Source: Kuschelorhynchus macadamiae (lineage: Eukaryota; Arthropoda; Insecta; Coleoptera; Curculionidae). Taken from it: a DNA stretch of 64,000 nucleotides. How positions within the stretch are numbered: position 1 is the first letter of the stretch; each line of letters starts with the position of its first letter. The notes under the pieces are model-generated. The model made no database searches. It saw only the letters and a list, made by a program, of their open reading frames with translations, and had not been told where the DNA came from. A program made the position numbers and the translations under genes. This document shows positions 1-10,556 of the stretch, one piece after another. The stretch covers positions 402,001-466,000 of the forward strand of contig JAUTXW010004705.1 in the NCBI GenBank assembly GCA_030620095.1, given 5' to 3'.

Positions 1-189
1 TCGTGTGGTTGATTTGGTTGATCCGACAAAGTATTGCGAACTATCTTACATCGTACACATATATGTACTCAAAAAATAAACTTTATATTTCGTGGTAAAA
101 TAAAATTTAATTTTTAAGGTTGTTCCAATACTGTAATAATAACTTTAATTTTACAGCGTTGGCTTTTGTGGTATCCGGCAAGGAAGAGA
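1..189. other. Flank left of the first DD82E element; nothing recognised
   Basis: AT-rich intronic sequence with no coding signal or repeat structure I can name. It ends at the TA dinucleotide where the element at 190 starts. Confidence 0.4.
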
Positions 190-2816
190 TAAAGCGCGGG
201 ACACGAAAGAAAACCGGGCGGAGTCAATCGGTTTAGGAAGGTCGGCCAAGAAATCTCTTTAAACCAGTGGTGTCCCGTCGTTCTTTAAATAATATAGCAT
301 TCCTTTTCGTGTACCGGACTTCTATATCTCTTTGTGTCGCAAAAACGGCTAACTTTCGAATTTTAAAATGATTTAATTTTGATTTTTCTTGATCGATTTA
401 CCTATAAATATATTTTTTCTTGAGTTCTGTCATTAACGGTTCCCGCCTACGTCCACTATTATTGGACTACCCAGTATAGTGATACACGATTTACAAGTCC
501 AGATTTTACAAGGGCAGCCAGCATCAGATCCAGTGAACGAGATTTATCAAAATTTTAATTTGTGCAGTTCGACTTTGGGCTACTCGGGTATGCCAAAAGT
601 GGCCGTCTGTCTCCGTTTGTCATATTCCTTTATACAGGGGCCGTCATTGTGAAGTACTATACAAGGCTTTTTCTAATTGCATGCTGATGTTAAAGGGGGT
701 GTTTTTATGTTCAAAAGTCTTAACTTTTGAGATACAGGATGGTAAAGTTTAAAAAGAAAACATTTTTTTTCATCCTAATTGTGATGCTATAGTAGATAAC
801 TGCATGAAATTTGATACACGACTTCTATCTAATTTCAAAAATTGATTGTTAATAAAAAATGCCCTTTTATGCATAAAAGACGTGTATCAAATTTCACACA
901 GTTATTTATCTATAATAGCATCGGAATTAGGATTTTAAAAAAAATGTTTTTTTAAAACCCTGTATATCCAAAGTTAAGACTTTTAGGTTCATATTAAACT
1001 TTTTCCTTAAAAAGGTCCAAGAATCACCCCCCTTTAACATTAACACGCAATTAGGAAACGCCCTATATAGTATTTTACAATGACGCCCCAACAAAGTAAT
1101 ATGACAGACGGAGACAAACGGTCACTTTTGGCATACCTGAATAGCCCAAAGTAGAACTGCATAAGTTAAAAATTTGATAAATCTTGTTCACTGGAATCAG
1201 TGCTGGCTCCCCTACTATAACTACATTGATGTGTTAATTTTGGAAAAATATTATTTTGAAGCAGTTTATTGACAGCTACTTTATGAACAATTTTACAAAA
1301 TATACGAAAAAAAACCAAGCCATTTTTGAGGTTGACGGCTGTGATTCTAAGGGTTCGATTCCTTCTAAATCGTTGTCTTTCTCTGAAAATGATGAGGTTT
1401 TGTCGTCATTGCTTGAAGATCCCAGTGTCATAACTAAATCATCAATAACCGTTTGAGTTTTGCCATCTACTTCCAAGTATTTATCTTCAATAGAACGAAC
1501 ATGTTTAACATACGATTTCCAATTTTCAGCCGATATTGAGTCAATCGCTTCTAATGTTATTTTATTTAAATCTTTAATTGAAAGTTTACCGGTGTTGCGC
1601 TCTGCTAAGGCAGCCTTAAAGGTGTATAACCGAGGTTACGTAAAAGACTGTCAATTTTATACTCTCTAGGCTTGTTGGCTGATATTACTTGATATAATTG
1701 GTATTTTCTCCATGTTGGATCACATACAAGATTGTTCGATTTAAGCCGCGATATCATATGAGCTTTTAGTTGGCACTTTATCTTCTATGTGAGAATGATA
1801 AGACGCATTATCCATTACCACGACTGATTTGGGAGGAATGTTAGATAAAAGCTTCTCGAGCAACCACTTTTCAAAATTATCTCTATCTGTCTATGATAGT
1901 CGCCAGTTGTTAGTCCAGAAGGAAAGCTAAAGCAGCACCTGGAACAAATCCGGCTTCTGAACCCGCATGAACTATAATAAAGCGACTACTAGAGCAGATT
2001 CCCTGAACAACACCTGTAACACTTTCACTTTGCCAGCATTTATTTGTTCACTGTCATATCATCTACCCAGGTTTCGTCTAGATACACAATATTGCGTCAT
2101 TCTTGCCTATATTGCCTTACAGTTGATAGATATTTCATCCGCAAGTGAAAAATATTTGATCTCTCAATGAGCAATTTTCGTTTATTTTGGCACTTGCGCC
2201 AAACAAAACCATTTGATCGTAAAAGCCGATTTAAGGTTTTATACCCGTACGGGAAAGGTGAAGTAGAACATGAGCGATCATTATGATTGAATTTTTCTTA
2301 CACTACTTTCCGAAAGACCAGTGTAAAATGCAGCGCGTTCTGTTCGATTTTGAATTGGAATAGTCAAACTATTATTTTGAGCTTCTCTAGTACAGGCCTC
2401 TATAACGCTCGCAATAACTTCACGTGCACCGCTTCGAATTATTTTTCCTCTTTTGCTCGCCATCGTTACTTCGAAATAATAATTCAAATTCAACGCAAGG
2501 CATTTATATAGAAATGAAAACAGATGCTCGAAATGTATAGGCGCCACTGGAAATAGCTAGAATCTTCTAGCGGCAAGTGCATGGAGACTCTAGGCACATC
2601 CCAATCACAAGTGGACCAGTGTGAAATTTCCTAAATCTTCGATTAATTTTCTGTACCGCTTAGCTGGCGCACTTTATAGGTGAAGCGGCAAACTATTACA
2701 ACAAATAAAATTACATAAAATTTATTTGCGTACACAAATTTTACTTTTCCGCTTGCTTAAGACTATGAACCTTTATTTTAAGGACCGCCTGGTTTTCTTT
2801 CATGTCCCGCACTTTA
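190..2816 (-). mobile_element. DD82E-type IS630/Tc1/mariner element, family A, copy 1
   Basis: The ends are inverted copies of TAAAGTGCGGGACACGAAAG (one mismatch at the left end). The right end runs ...GTCCCGCACTTTA at 2816, giving about 32-bp terminal inverted repeats flanked by TA. A second copy lies at 58072-60743. The element carries a decayed minus-strand transposase and, at about 513-1205, an internal foldback whose arms begin near GCAGCCAGCATCAGATCC and end near CACTGGAATCAGTGCTGGC. The 82-residue spacing of the last two catalytic residues, measured in copy 2, matches the DD82E group that I recall being called Sailor. Confidence 0.75.
1276..2463 (-). pseudogene. DD82E transposase, family A copy 1 (broken)
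   Basis: The start is M-A-S-K-R-G-K-I-I at 2463, chosen because copy 2 shares it, with an N-terminal HTH-like part (Y-T-G-L-S-E-S-S-V-R-K). The C-terminal tail is acidic and serine-rich (E-G-I-E-P-L-E-S-Q-P-S-T-S-K). Between them are frameshifts, a loss around 2170-2280, and a deletion that joins the P-L-R region to the tail near 1605, removing the segment with the third catalytic residue. It cannot encode active enzyme. Confidence 0.7.
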
Positions 2817-4344
2817 TATTATTCTTTGACACACTTATTTGCAGTACAAGTTTGTTTACTTTATTTTGTTATGCGTGAAACAGCACAAAATCTTTCGTCT
2901 CCTTGTTATTATGTCTATGTTATTACCTATGAACTAAATGTATGCATGAAATTTGTTACCCGTGCTGTGTAGTGGAATACTGAACGAGGGAATTTGTAAG
3001 TAAAGGCGAATTTACCGATATTTACTTTTCTCGTAGAAGGCAAGTATGGTAATCGTAAAAAAATCACCCTCCCAGGTTTTATAAAGCATGTTTTCTCCAT
3101 TCCGTCGGTCTGTTGGTCTGTTTGTACGTGGCATAGCTCAAAAACTTCTTATCCGATTCACTTCAACTTTGGTCAAAAATCAAATGTCATAAGGAGCTGT
3201 AATCAGTGGCGGCTCGTCAGGGTAGGCCTCTGAGGCCGCGCCTCACCCCCAAAATAAAGGAAAAGAGAATTTTTTTATATATATAGAAATATACTTTTTA
3301 ACAGTTTTACAACATAATAACATTAAAAAAAAACAAAATATAATCCCATAATAAATATTTTAGAAAATAAATTCTGACCACATCAAAAAACCGACCGTGC
3401 AATCCGTGCAAGCCCATTCCTAAAGAAAGTGCTCTCGAATGAGGCGAAATAATTTTAGCTTGGAAAGTTTCGACTTCTGACCTATTTATCAACGGCCGGT
3501 GCCGATGCCGGCGAGTCACCTGATTACGACAGAGCGGGATGGCGATTGCCGATGCACGCGTTTTCTATTGCATTCTTGAGGCGATAAATCTGTAGCTTGG
3601 ATATGCTTTTATTGGTTATTTAAATGACATGACTAGCGAAATATTCCAACGGCTTCTTTTTACGTGGTGCGTGCGGCTGAGAAAGAAATAGGAAATAGAT
3701 TGCGATAATCGCTGATTGAGGGCGTTCTGTCTTTTAAGGTGAATAAATACGCGTGAGTAAGTTTTTGTTTTGTTTTGATTTGGTAAGTTGGACCGTTCCA
3801 CTTTTTGTATTTGCTTTTTGCTTTTGAAATGAATCCTATTCACGACATTATTGCTTTATTAATTGAAACGCCTTTTTTAAGAAGAAGCGAAACCGAAAAG
3901 AAACAGATATTAGGTAGCCGTCCGACGCCGAAAATTTTAGCAATATTTAACGATAAGAGGCAAGGTAAAAAATATTCAAGAACTTTTCAAATATCTTGGT
4001 ACGAAACTTATAGGTGGCTATGCGGAAGTATTTATAAAGAAAGCTTATATTGTTGGCCTTGTATTTTATTAGGTTGCGTCAAAAATAATTGGAGTTCAGG
4101 GGGCGGATATTCGGATTTAAAAAATTTTTCACGAGCAGTAAAATCGCATGAAAGTTCAAGAGAGCATATTAAAAATTCGGTAGCACTTACAAGACTGGAG
4201 CAAAATAGGGCGACTATTGCGGATGCACTACAAGAAAATGCAAGTCTTAATAAAATTGTTTATAATGAAAATGTTCGAAAAAACCGTTTATTATTAAATT
4301 AATTAATTGATGTTACTATTACTTTGGGTAAACAGGACTTGGCA

Positions 4345-4595
4345 TAACAAACATAGAAAAAGACTCCAAGTCTCGGTCTCATTAAATTATAATTTTACAA
4401 TTCACAACAAACATTACACGTGTTTCGCCCTTTCGAGCATCATCAGACCTACAAACAACAGAGAGAACCTTAGTAAATAATCACACTCACAAATCCTAAA
4501 ACAACAACTTACAAATAGAATAAAACACACTAAAGCACAACAAAACAAACAACTAGGTACTTATACATATTTGATGGACATTAAATTTATTGGCA
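4345..4595 (-). mobile_element. 245-bp short insertion with hammerhead-like motif, TSD TTGGCA
   Basis: The insert lies in the hAT coding region, flanked by TTGGCA at 4339-4344 and 4590-4595. Read on the minus strand it contains CTGATGA ... GCTCGAAAGGGC ... GAAA ... CACGTG and then GAGACCGAGACTTGGAGTCT. The same sequence order occurs at about 46325-46450, so it is a multicopy family. There is no open frame. The short duplication and structure suggest a retrotransposed non-autonomous Penelope- or retrozyme-like unit. Confidence 0.65.
4411..4454 (-). ncRNA. Hammerhead-ribozyme-like motif a
   Basis: Minus strand: CUGAUGA, stem II GCUC-GAAA-GGGC, GAAA, mini stem III CAC/GUG, cleavage triplet GUA. 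All core positions of CUGANGA...GAAA are present. Helix I is weak. Sits in the 245-bp insertion. Confidence 0.6.
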
Positions 4596-7500
4596 TTTCG
4601 AGGTCATAATGAAACAACAGATTCTTTTAACCGTGGCAATTTTAAGGAAATATTTGCATGCTTAATAAAAAGAAATGCCGAACTTACTGAACATTGTGCT
4701 AAATTTAGTAATATTTTTACGGGACAATCTAAGACTATACAAAATGAACTTATTGGTTGCATATATGACTATATTCAAGAATATATAAAAAAAGAAATCA
4801 ATGATACCGATTGTTGTTTTTTTGGCGTAATTGCGGATGATAGTACTGATATAACAGAAAAATCACAGTGTTCGATAACAGTTAGGTATGTGACCAACGG
4901 ATCTTTAAAAGAAAGATTTTTAGGATTTTTTGACGTTAGCGATAATAGAACAGCAGAGAGCCTTTTTCATTTAATACAAAACAGCTTAGAGCCTTATGAC
5001 TTTAAAAATAAATTGGTCGCGCAGTGTTACGATGGGGCTAGTGTTATGGCAGGTGAAATAAATGGGCTTCAAACAAAAGTTAGATCTATTGCTCCTTTAG
5101 CTATGTTTACTCATTGTTGCGCCCACAGATTAAATCTAGTTTTACAACAGGGAACAAAACTGATTACCCAAAGTCGTATATTTTTTGCCACTTTATTCGG
5201 AATACCAAATTATTTCCACCAATCACCAAAACGGTCTTTTGTGCTTAATCAGATAGTAGGTAAAAGAATTCCGCGAGCTGTAGAAACGCGATGGTATACA
5301 CGGTCTAAAATTTTAAACTTAGTGTGCTAATGAATGGGACAATTTAATTATAGTATTTGAAACTATTATTAATGACTTAAGTTCTGGAACAGAATATATT
5401 AATGGTGCAAAAGGATTTCTAAAGCATTTTAATGATTTCGAATTTTGCCTTTTAACGCATATTTAAAAACAAATTTTTAGTTGCACTGATGTACTGTTTC
5501 AAATATTACAGTTAAAGCATTTAGATATAAATTACTGCATTTCGCAAATAAACCTTGCCAAGCAAGGAATTATTGAATTTAGAAACGAGAATCATTTCAA
5601 AGAACTTTTCAATATTGCTAAAAAAGCCACTATTCTGCCAACTAACACACGTCGAGGGCAATGTTCTAGCGACTTTGATATTTTTACTAAATATAAAATA
5701 TTATATTTCGAAATAATAGATTGTATAATTTTTCAATTAGGACGCGGTTTGAAAATTTAAATAATTTAAATTTCTTTGCTTTAGTCGATTGCACAAAATA
5801 TTCGGAATATGTTAAATGCTTTCCAGACGACTTATTAAATAATTTATTAAAAAATTATCCAAACATTTTTGACAGAGATAGATTAAAGAATGCGCTTTCT
5901 GTATTGTATAGGGATGAACAATTTTCAAATTTAGATGTCGAAAAAAGTCTAGCTTTGTTATTTAAAGATTTTAAAGCAATTTTTGCGGAAGCATATAAGC
6001 TTTTTAATTTAGTTTTAACTAGTCCCGCAACAAGTGTATCGGCCGAACGAAATTTTTCATGTCTTAAACGGATCAAAACCTACCTAAGAAACACAATGAC
6101 ACAAGAACGGCTTTCGGGTTTAGCAATGATGTCAATAGAGCAGGAATTACTGTCAGAACTTAGTGAAGACCAAAACTTTTACGACCAAATTATAGATAAA
6201 TTTGCAACCTTAAAAGACAGACGTATAGATTTAAAGTACAAAAAGTAGTTTTTTTTTATCTTATTTCATACAACTATTTATTTTAAGTTTTAATAAACTA
6301 AATTATGTTTTTATTATCGCAATCACCGCTATATTTTAGTGATAGGTGTACATATTTTACTAGTTTTGTTTACTTTTTATTTACTTTTTTTAGAGTTTAT
6401 TTTTTTAGTTTTTAATGGTTTAGTAGGGCTATTGGCGATGACCTCCATTAAAAAAAAAAGGTCAACGCGTCGCAGAATAATACCTCATGGGTGACGTGGA
6501 AATTTATTCACATTTAAACAAAATTAACCTCATGTAGCCTCACCCTTCAATATACTCACGAGCCGCCACTGGCTGTAATGGTTACATTTTAGTAAAAATC
6601 CAATATGGCAGTCTAGTGAAACGTAAAAAAATTATTACTAAAAAAAATTAACCAATTTACAAGCAGCTTAATACAATATTTAAAAAATCAGCATGAAAAA
6701 ATTATTTATTAGATTGATTTCAAATTTTGTGCAAGAATTGAGAAACGACCTCATGATGGCGGAAAAAATGGCCAAACAAAATGCTTGTAATTGAAAAAAA
6801 AATTCCCCTTCAAAGTTTTACATAGCTTCAAGTTTTAGCGTTTAGATGCCCAAAAACTGTCTGTCTGTCAAGGCATAGCTAAAAAACTATTTACCTGATT
6901 GACTTCAAATTTTGGTCAAAAATTAAAGATCTTATAGGCATGACCTGGCGACATTTTGGTAAATATTCAATATGTAGAACAAAATGGCAGTCTGTTGAAA
7001 TGTTAAAAAAATTATCAGTAAAAAACTGCTATCCAGATTACCTAAAGTTAGCACCAATGTTATATAGAAATGAACTATTTATTAGACTAATTTCAAACTT
7101 TGTGCTAGCATTAAGTGTTATATGGAGATAAACTATTAAAATTGTGACGTGAATTCAAAATGGCGGAACAAAATGTCAACCAAATAAAATTTTTTTAAGT
7201 AGTTATATCACTAAATGACTATTCTCAAGAAAAGAAAAGAAAAGGATCATAACGAGGGTAGTTCCGGGTAAACGAAATTTACCGATTTTTTTCTAAAAAT
7301 GGGTCTTAATTTATTTTTATATTATTATCATTATTTATTTTTCATAATTTTATTTACATAATCCATACAAAATAAATTATGTTATTTATTATTTTTCTTC
7401 ATAAATTGAGAACTTTATTCGAAGAAATTGAATTTTACCGAATTTTTAAACATTTTATTAGGCGGCCATTTTGTTCCGCCATAATCTCTTCACACCAAAT

Positions 7501-7767
7501 CTTACCAGTTTATTTCTATATCAAACTTGAGTTCTGTGCAAAATTTGAGGCCCATTTGATAAGTTTTGCTTGGCCATACTGATACAAACTTAAAGTCAAT
7601 CGGATAAGTAGCCTTTGAGCTAGACTGTACACAGACAGAACCACGGAAATGTGAAAATACGTTTTTCGGGATCCAGTGATCCTAAAACCATAAGAACTGC
7701 AAAAATCTCGGAGGGTAACTTTTGTTACGATTTCCTACAATACTTCCTTTTACGAAAAAAGTGGTAA

Positions 7768-7915
7768 ACAAATACAAACGAATACGAATACCAAATTTAC
7801 AATTTAAAACAATTTTTGGAAAATACATCATGCTTTCATAGCAGAAAGCTTAATTTTCCAAAAAAAAATGTAATTTTGGTGTTTGTCAGCATTTGTATTT
7901 ACTTTTGTTAAATGT
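7768..7915. repeat. Short foldback (about 147 bp)
   Basis: Arms AAATACAAACGAATACGAAT... and ...GTCAGCATTTGTATTT pair imperfectly around an AAAGCTT centre. This looks like a small MITE or degenerate hairpin; no coding content. Confidence 0.45.
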
Positions 7916-8141
7916 AAAGGTTTTTTAACTTTCAACTGAATAACTTTGACCATGTGTTTTTCATCGTCTGTATTTTAATTGACTAGTAGCAATGAGGATG
8001 AGTAGTTAGTCGAAAGCGCTTTGCTATGATCTTTTCATGTTAGCTGATATTATACACATTTTAAGTCACCAACACTGGAACCTATGGTGGAAGATAGATC
8101 AAAATACAAGAGTTCTAACCACACTACACCTTAACTTGCTA

Positions 8142-8191
8142 CGTTTCGGACGCGCGTTTCGCTAATCAAGTTAGCATCTTCAGCAGATGAT
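8142..8191 (-). ncRNA. Hammerhead-ribozyme-like motif b
   Basis: Minus strand: CUGAAGA (fits CUGANGA), perfect stem II GCUAA-CUUGA-UUAGC, GAAA, CGC/GCG mini stem III, triplet GUC. Helix I is weak here. At the 3' end of the left Penelope arm. Confidence 0.6.
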
Positions 8192-8332
8192 ATAAACTAA
8201 AGTAACTTATGCTAACCGAGACTATTTATAGGTAAATGCGGTCACACTTGGTTGCACCCGACTGCACGGTTGTCAAGTAAGCAACAGAGGGGACTACAGG
8301 GAATAGGTCCTCTTTCTTTGTTTAGAGCTTTC

Positions 8333-8677
8333 TTACCACATTTGGTGATTGTTTTCCAAAGCATGTTGGGCAACGCTTGACTTTTCTGTTCTTCCGTATC
8401 TTAAATGTGCCATGTGTTCTTTAAAACGAATGTTTATGGAGCGTTTAGTTTGTCCAACATGTTTTAGATCGCAGTCATCACAGCTAATTTTATAGATGCC
8501 ACTCCTCTCTTTCAAGTCGACTTTGTCTCTAGGGTTTCCAAGGAGATTCTTCAAACTATTCTCCGTTTTGTAGGCCACTCTAAAACCTACATTTTTAAAT
8601 ACTTTTTCTAGACCTCTCGTATATCTGGGATCATATGGGATTACTATGGTCCTCAGGTGCTTGAAGAGTAGTGGCAT
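8333..8677 (-). pseudogene. Penelope-like GIY-YIG endonuclease fragment (left arm)
   Basis: The fragment has G-I-Y-K-I-S-C-D-D-C followed by H-V-G-Q-T-K-R-S and R-F-K-E-H, the order of the Penelope C-terminal GIY-YIG domain (Y-I-G is replaced by H-V-G). Upstream is the K-T-E-N-S-L-K-N-L-L linker that follows the RT. A frameshift near 8335 cuts the C-terminus. The RT is missing. Confidence 0.75.
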
Positions 8678-9075
8678 CTTTTAACATTTTCCTATGCTTA
8701 TGTCTAGTTAGTAATTTATGTACAAAATTAGCACTATATCCATTACTTTCAGCTATATTTTTAATCCAATTCATTACATTGTCAAAAAGTTAAGCAGCAT
8801 TTCATTTCTTCACACACAGGTTAGTCAATTTTCCGTTAAGTAAAGAACGTTTTAAATATAATGAAAATATGGCTAAAAGTAATGGATATAATGACAATTT
8901 TGTACACAAATTGGTTATAATAAAAAGACGTAAGCATAAGAAATTGTTAAAAGATGCCACTACTCTTCAAGCACTTCAGGCTCCCAATAAGTTCATAGTA
9001 ATCCCATATGATCCCAGATAGACGAGAGATCTAGAAAAAGTATTTAAAAACGTAGGTTTTAGAGTAGCCTACAAA

Positions 9076-9354
9076 ATGGAGAATAGTTTGAAAAATCTCC
9101 TTGGAAAGGAGTGGCATCGTTTTAAAGAACAAATGGCACATTTAAGATACGGAAGAACAGAAAAGTCAAGCGTTGCCCAACATGCTTTGAAAAACAATCA
9201 CCAAATAGGAATAAATAATCTTAAGTTAATTAAAAATGTATCTAATAATAGATTGTTGGATGCGTTTGAAAGTATAGAAATAGTTAAATGTGATAAGAAA
9301 GCACTAAACAAAGACAGAGGGCCTATTCCCTATAGTCCCGTGTTGCTTGCTTGA
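9076..9354 (+). pseudogene. Penelope-like C-terminal fragment (right arm)
   Basis: Same protein as the left arm (N-S-L-K-N-L-L, then M-A-H-L-R-Y-G-R-T-E-K-S-S-V-A-Q-H-A-L) but with about 30 residues containing the GIY-YIG core deleted between L-L-G-K and R-F-K-E. It keeps the downstream C-terminus, lost from the left arm by frameshift, ending before the 3' UTR. Confidence 0.7.
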
Positions 9355-9441
9355 CAACGGTCGGCAGTCGGGTGCAACCAAGTGTGACCGCATTTACCTA
9401 TAAATAGTCTCGGTTAGGATAAGTTACTTTAGTACATATCA

Positions 9442-9484
9442 TCTGCTGATGATGCTAACTTGGTTATGGAAACGTGCGTCCAGA
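9442..9484 (+). ncRNA. Hammerhead-ribozyme-like motif c
   Basis: CUGAUGA at 9446-9452, stem II GCUAA..UUAUG (weakened), GAAA at 9469-9472, CGU/GCG, triplet GUC ending 9480, and helix I UCUG (9442-9445) pairing with CAGA (9481-9484). At the 3' end of the right Penelope arm. Confidence 0.6.
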
Positions 9485-9535
9485 ACGTACCAAGTTGTAG
9501 TATAGTGTGGTTAGAACTCTTGTGTTTTGAATTAT

Positions 9536-9849
9536 ATACGTTATACACATTCAGTTGTTTCATTACATCTGCACGTTGCACATTTTTTAGCATAAACAAT
9601 TTGCGATTTGAGATCCAACTTAGCAGTTTGTCCTAAACACTTTCATTTTTCATTACTGCATAGTTCGGATTTTCTGTCTAACTAGTTCAATTTTCTAACT
9701 TTCGATCAACTGACTATACTAAATATGTCGATCTAAAGGGGAAGCAGTTAGGGAAATTCAAGATAACTTTCCGATACAATCTTAAGAACGTTTTCTGACA
9801 TTACTCTAAACTGTTACAGAAAAAACTACCTTAGAGAAATCATTTTTAC
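9536..9849. other. Laminin intron; nothing recognised
   Basis: AT-rich sequence between the Penelope pair and the LG2 exon donor. No repeat structure or coding signal seen. Confidence 0.5.
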
Positions 9850-10045
9850 CTCTATTTCTTGTGCTAAATATATTAGACTATTGTCATCAAAAGTGGAAAA
9901 ATAAAATTGCAAGTTGAATTTTCCAGGAGTGGGGGGACCCGTTCCATATTTTTTGTATCCGTTTCCAGCGTAAAATGGTTTTGCTCCTTCCAATTCTTTG
10001 GTATCCACTCTAAAAGAGAAATCGGGAATCAAATCTGTTGTTTCC
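9850..10045 (-). CDS. wb: Laminin alpha exon: start of LG2
   Basis: The exon begins G-GAA-ACA after CTTAATTTAG and encodes F-R-V-D-T-K ... F-Y-A-G-N-G-Y, then F-N-L-Q-F-Y-F-S-T-F-D-D-N-S-L-I-Y-L-A. That is the first strands of LG2. It ends GAG|GTAAAA in phase 0. LG2-LG5 must lie to the left of the window, since nothing in 1-9849 resembles an LG exon. Confidence 0.8.
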
Positions 10046-10211
10046 CTAAATTAAGTATATATATTTCGCAGAAAGATCCTTATCGCTAATATTACCTCCG
10101 TTAAGAATACTGTATTAGTAAATGGTGGCCTTTTACCTTACTTTTGGGGCAACGAGTATATTAGCTATTTACTTATTTAGATAATTAAAAAATCGTATGT
10201 ATGTAGTTTAC

Positions 10212-10433
10212 CTTGCTTGTCCTTTACATTTTCCGAATGTGCTTATAAACTTCCATAGACCAATGTTGTTATCGTTGATCGAAAATTTGTAAATGTAAGC
10301 ATGGTTTTGAGTAGGCAGGCCATCCCCAACTTGAAACTGATCGCTGGAATCTATAACCAAAACTTTATTTCCTATCTGAGCTTTTTCCCATATGGCATCT
10401 TCAGCAAATTTCATCTGAATTAAGGAACCAGTT
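10212..10433 (-). CDS. wb: Laminin alpha exon: LG1, second half
   Basis: The acceptor TTTCTAG is followed by A-ACT-GGT-TCC, continuing LG1 (R-T-G-S-L-I-Q-M-K). It includes a strand ending V-L-V-I-D and then I-G-L-W-K-F-I ... G-K-C-K-G, the signature near the LG1 C-terminus of alpha-1/2 chains. It ends GCA-AG|GTAAAC, phase 2. Confidence 0.85.
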
Positions 10434-10556
10434 CTAGAAATTTAAAATCACAATATAAAAAGACATTTCTTCATTAGAAGATTTTTTTTACTATATCCAG
10501 TGTTCTTTATTTACAAAATATGAAGCGTTGAATTTAGATTGTAAATAAAAAAGTTA

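Larger units (their letters stand above)
3829..6248 (+). pseudogene. hAT transposase (ZMYM/DUF4371-like), broken
   Basis: The N-terminal part begins M-N-P-I-H-D at 3829 and has a TTF-type zinc-finger region (F-Q-I-S-W-Y ... Y-C-W-P-C). The middle part 4596-5330 is a DUF4371-like core with A-D-D-S-T-D-I and C-Y-D-G-A. The C-terminal part 5721-6248 carries the hAT dimerisation motif (S-V-S-A-E-R-N-F-S ... L-R-N-T-M). Breaks: a TAA at 4300-4302, the insertion at 4345, a frameshift near 5329, and stops between 5330 and 5720. Removing the insertion restores G-K-Q-D-L-A|F-R-G-H. The break pattern means it is inactive. Confidence 0.88.
3204..6571 (+). mobile_element. hAT transposon with perfect 8-bp target duplication
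   Basis: Terminal inverted repeats start CAGTGGCGGCTCGT at 3204 and end ACGAGCCGCCACTG at 6571. The direct repeat GCTGTAAT flanks both sides exactly (3196-3203 and 6572-6579), the 8-bp duplication typical of hAT insertion. Length is 3368 bp, including a 245-bp secondary insertion at 4345-4589. It lies inside the older inverted-repeat element 3024-7772. Confidence 0.92.
3024..7772. mobile_element. Non-coding inverted-repeat element, interrupted by a hAT
   Basis: Left arm (about 3024-3085) and right arm (about 7700-7772) are inverted versions of ACTTTTCTCGTAGAAGG plus an A-C-C-C-T-C-C-rich stretch. Without the hAT the element is about 1.4 kb. Its interior has two similar about 350-bp blocks (about 6600-6790 and 6930-7190) that contain ATGGCGGAA, and an inverted echo GGCGGCCATTTTGTTCCGCC at 7462. 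The GGCATAGCT...AAAACTA...TATCCGAT motif recurs at 3130, 6872, 22690, 51390 and 62440, so it is a dispersed family. No open frame. Confidence 0.5.
8096..9535. mobile_element. Head-to-head pair of Penelope-like elements (pair 1)
   Basis: The left arm (about 8096-8790) is minus-oriented and the right arm (about 8870-9535) plus-oriented. The 5' sides face each other and the 3' ends diverge. The arms match over almost their full length, for example GTCACACTTGGTTGCACCC at 8242 against its complement at 9376. Each outer end carries a hammerhead-like motif. Both arms are truncated at the 5' side, lacking the reverse transcriptase. Confidence 0.75.

Noticed and set aside
1256..1456. Small plus-strand frame
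   Set aside because: Antisense of the DD82E transposase C-terminal tail.
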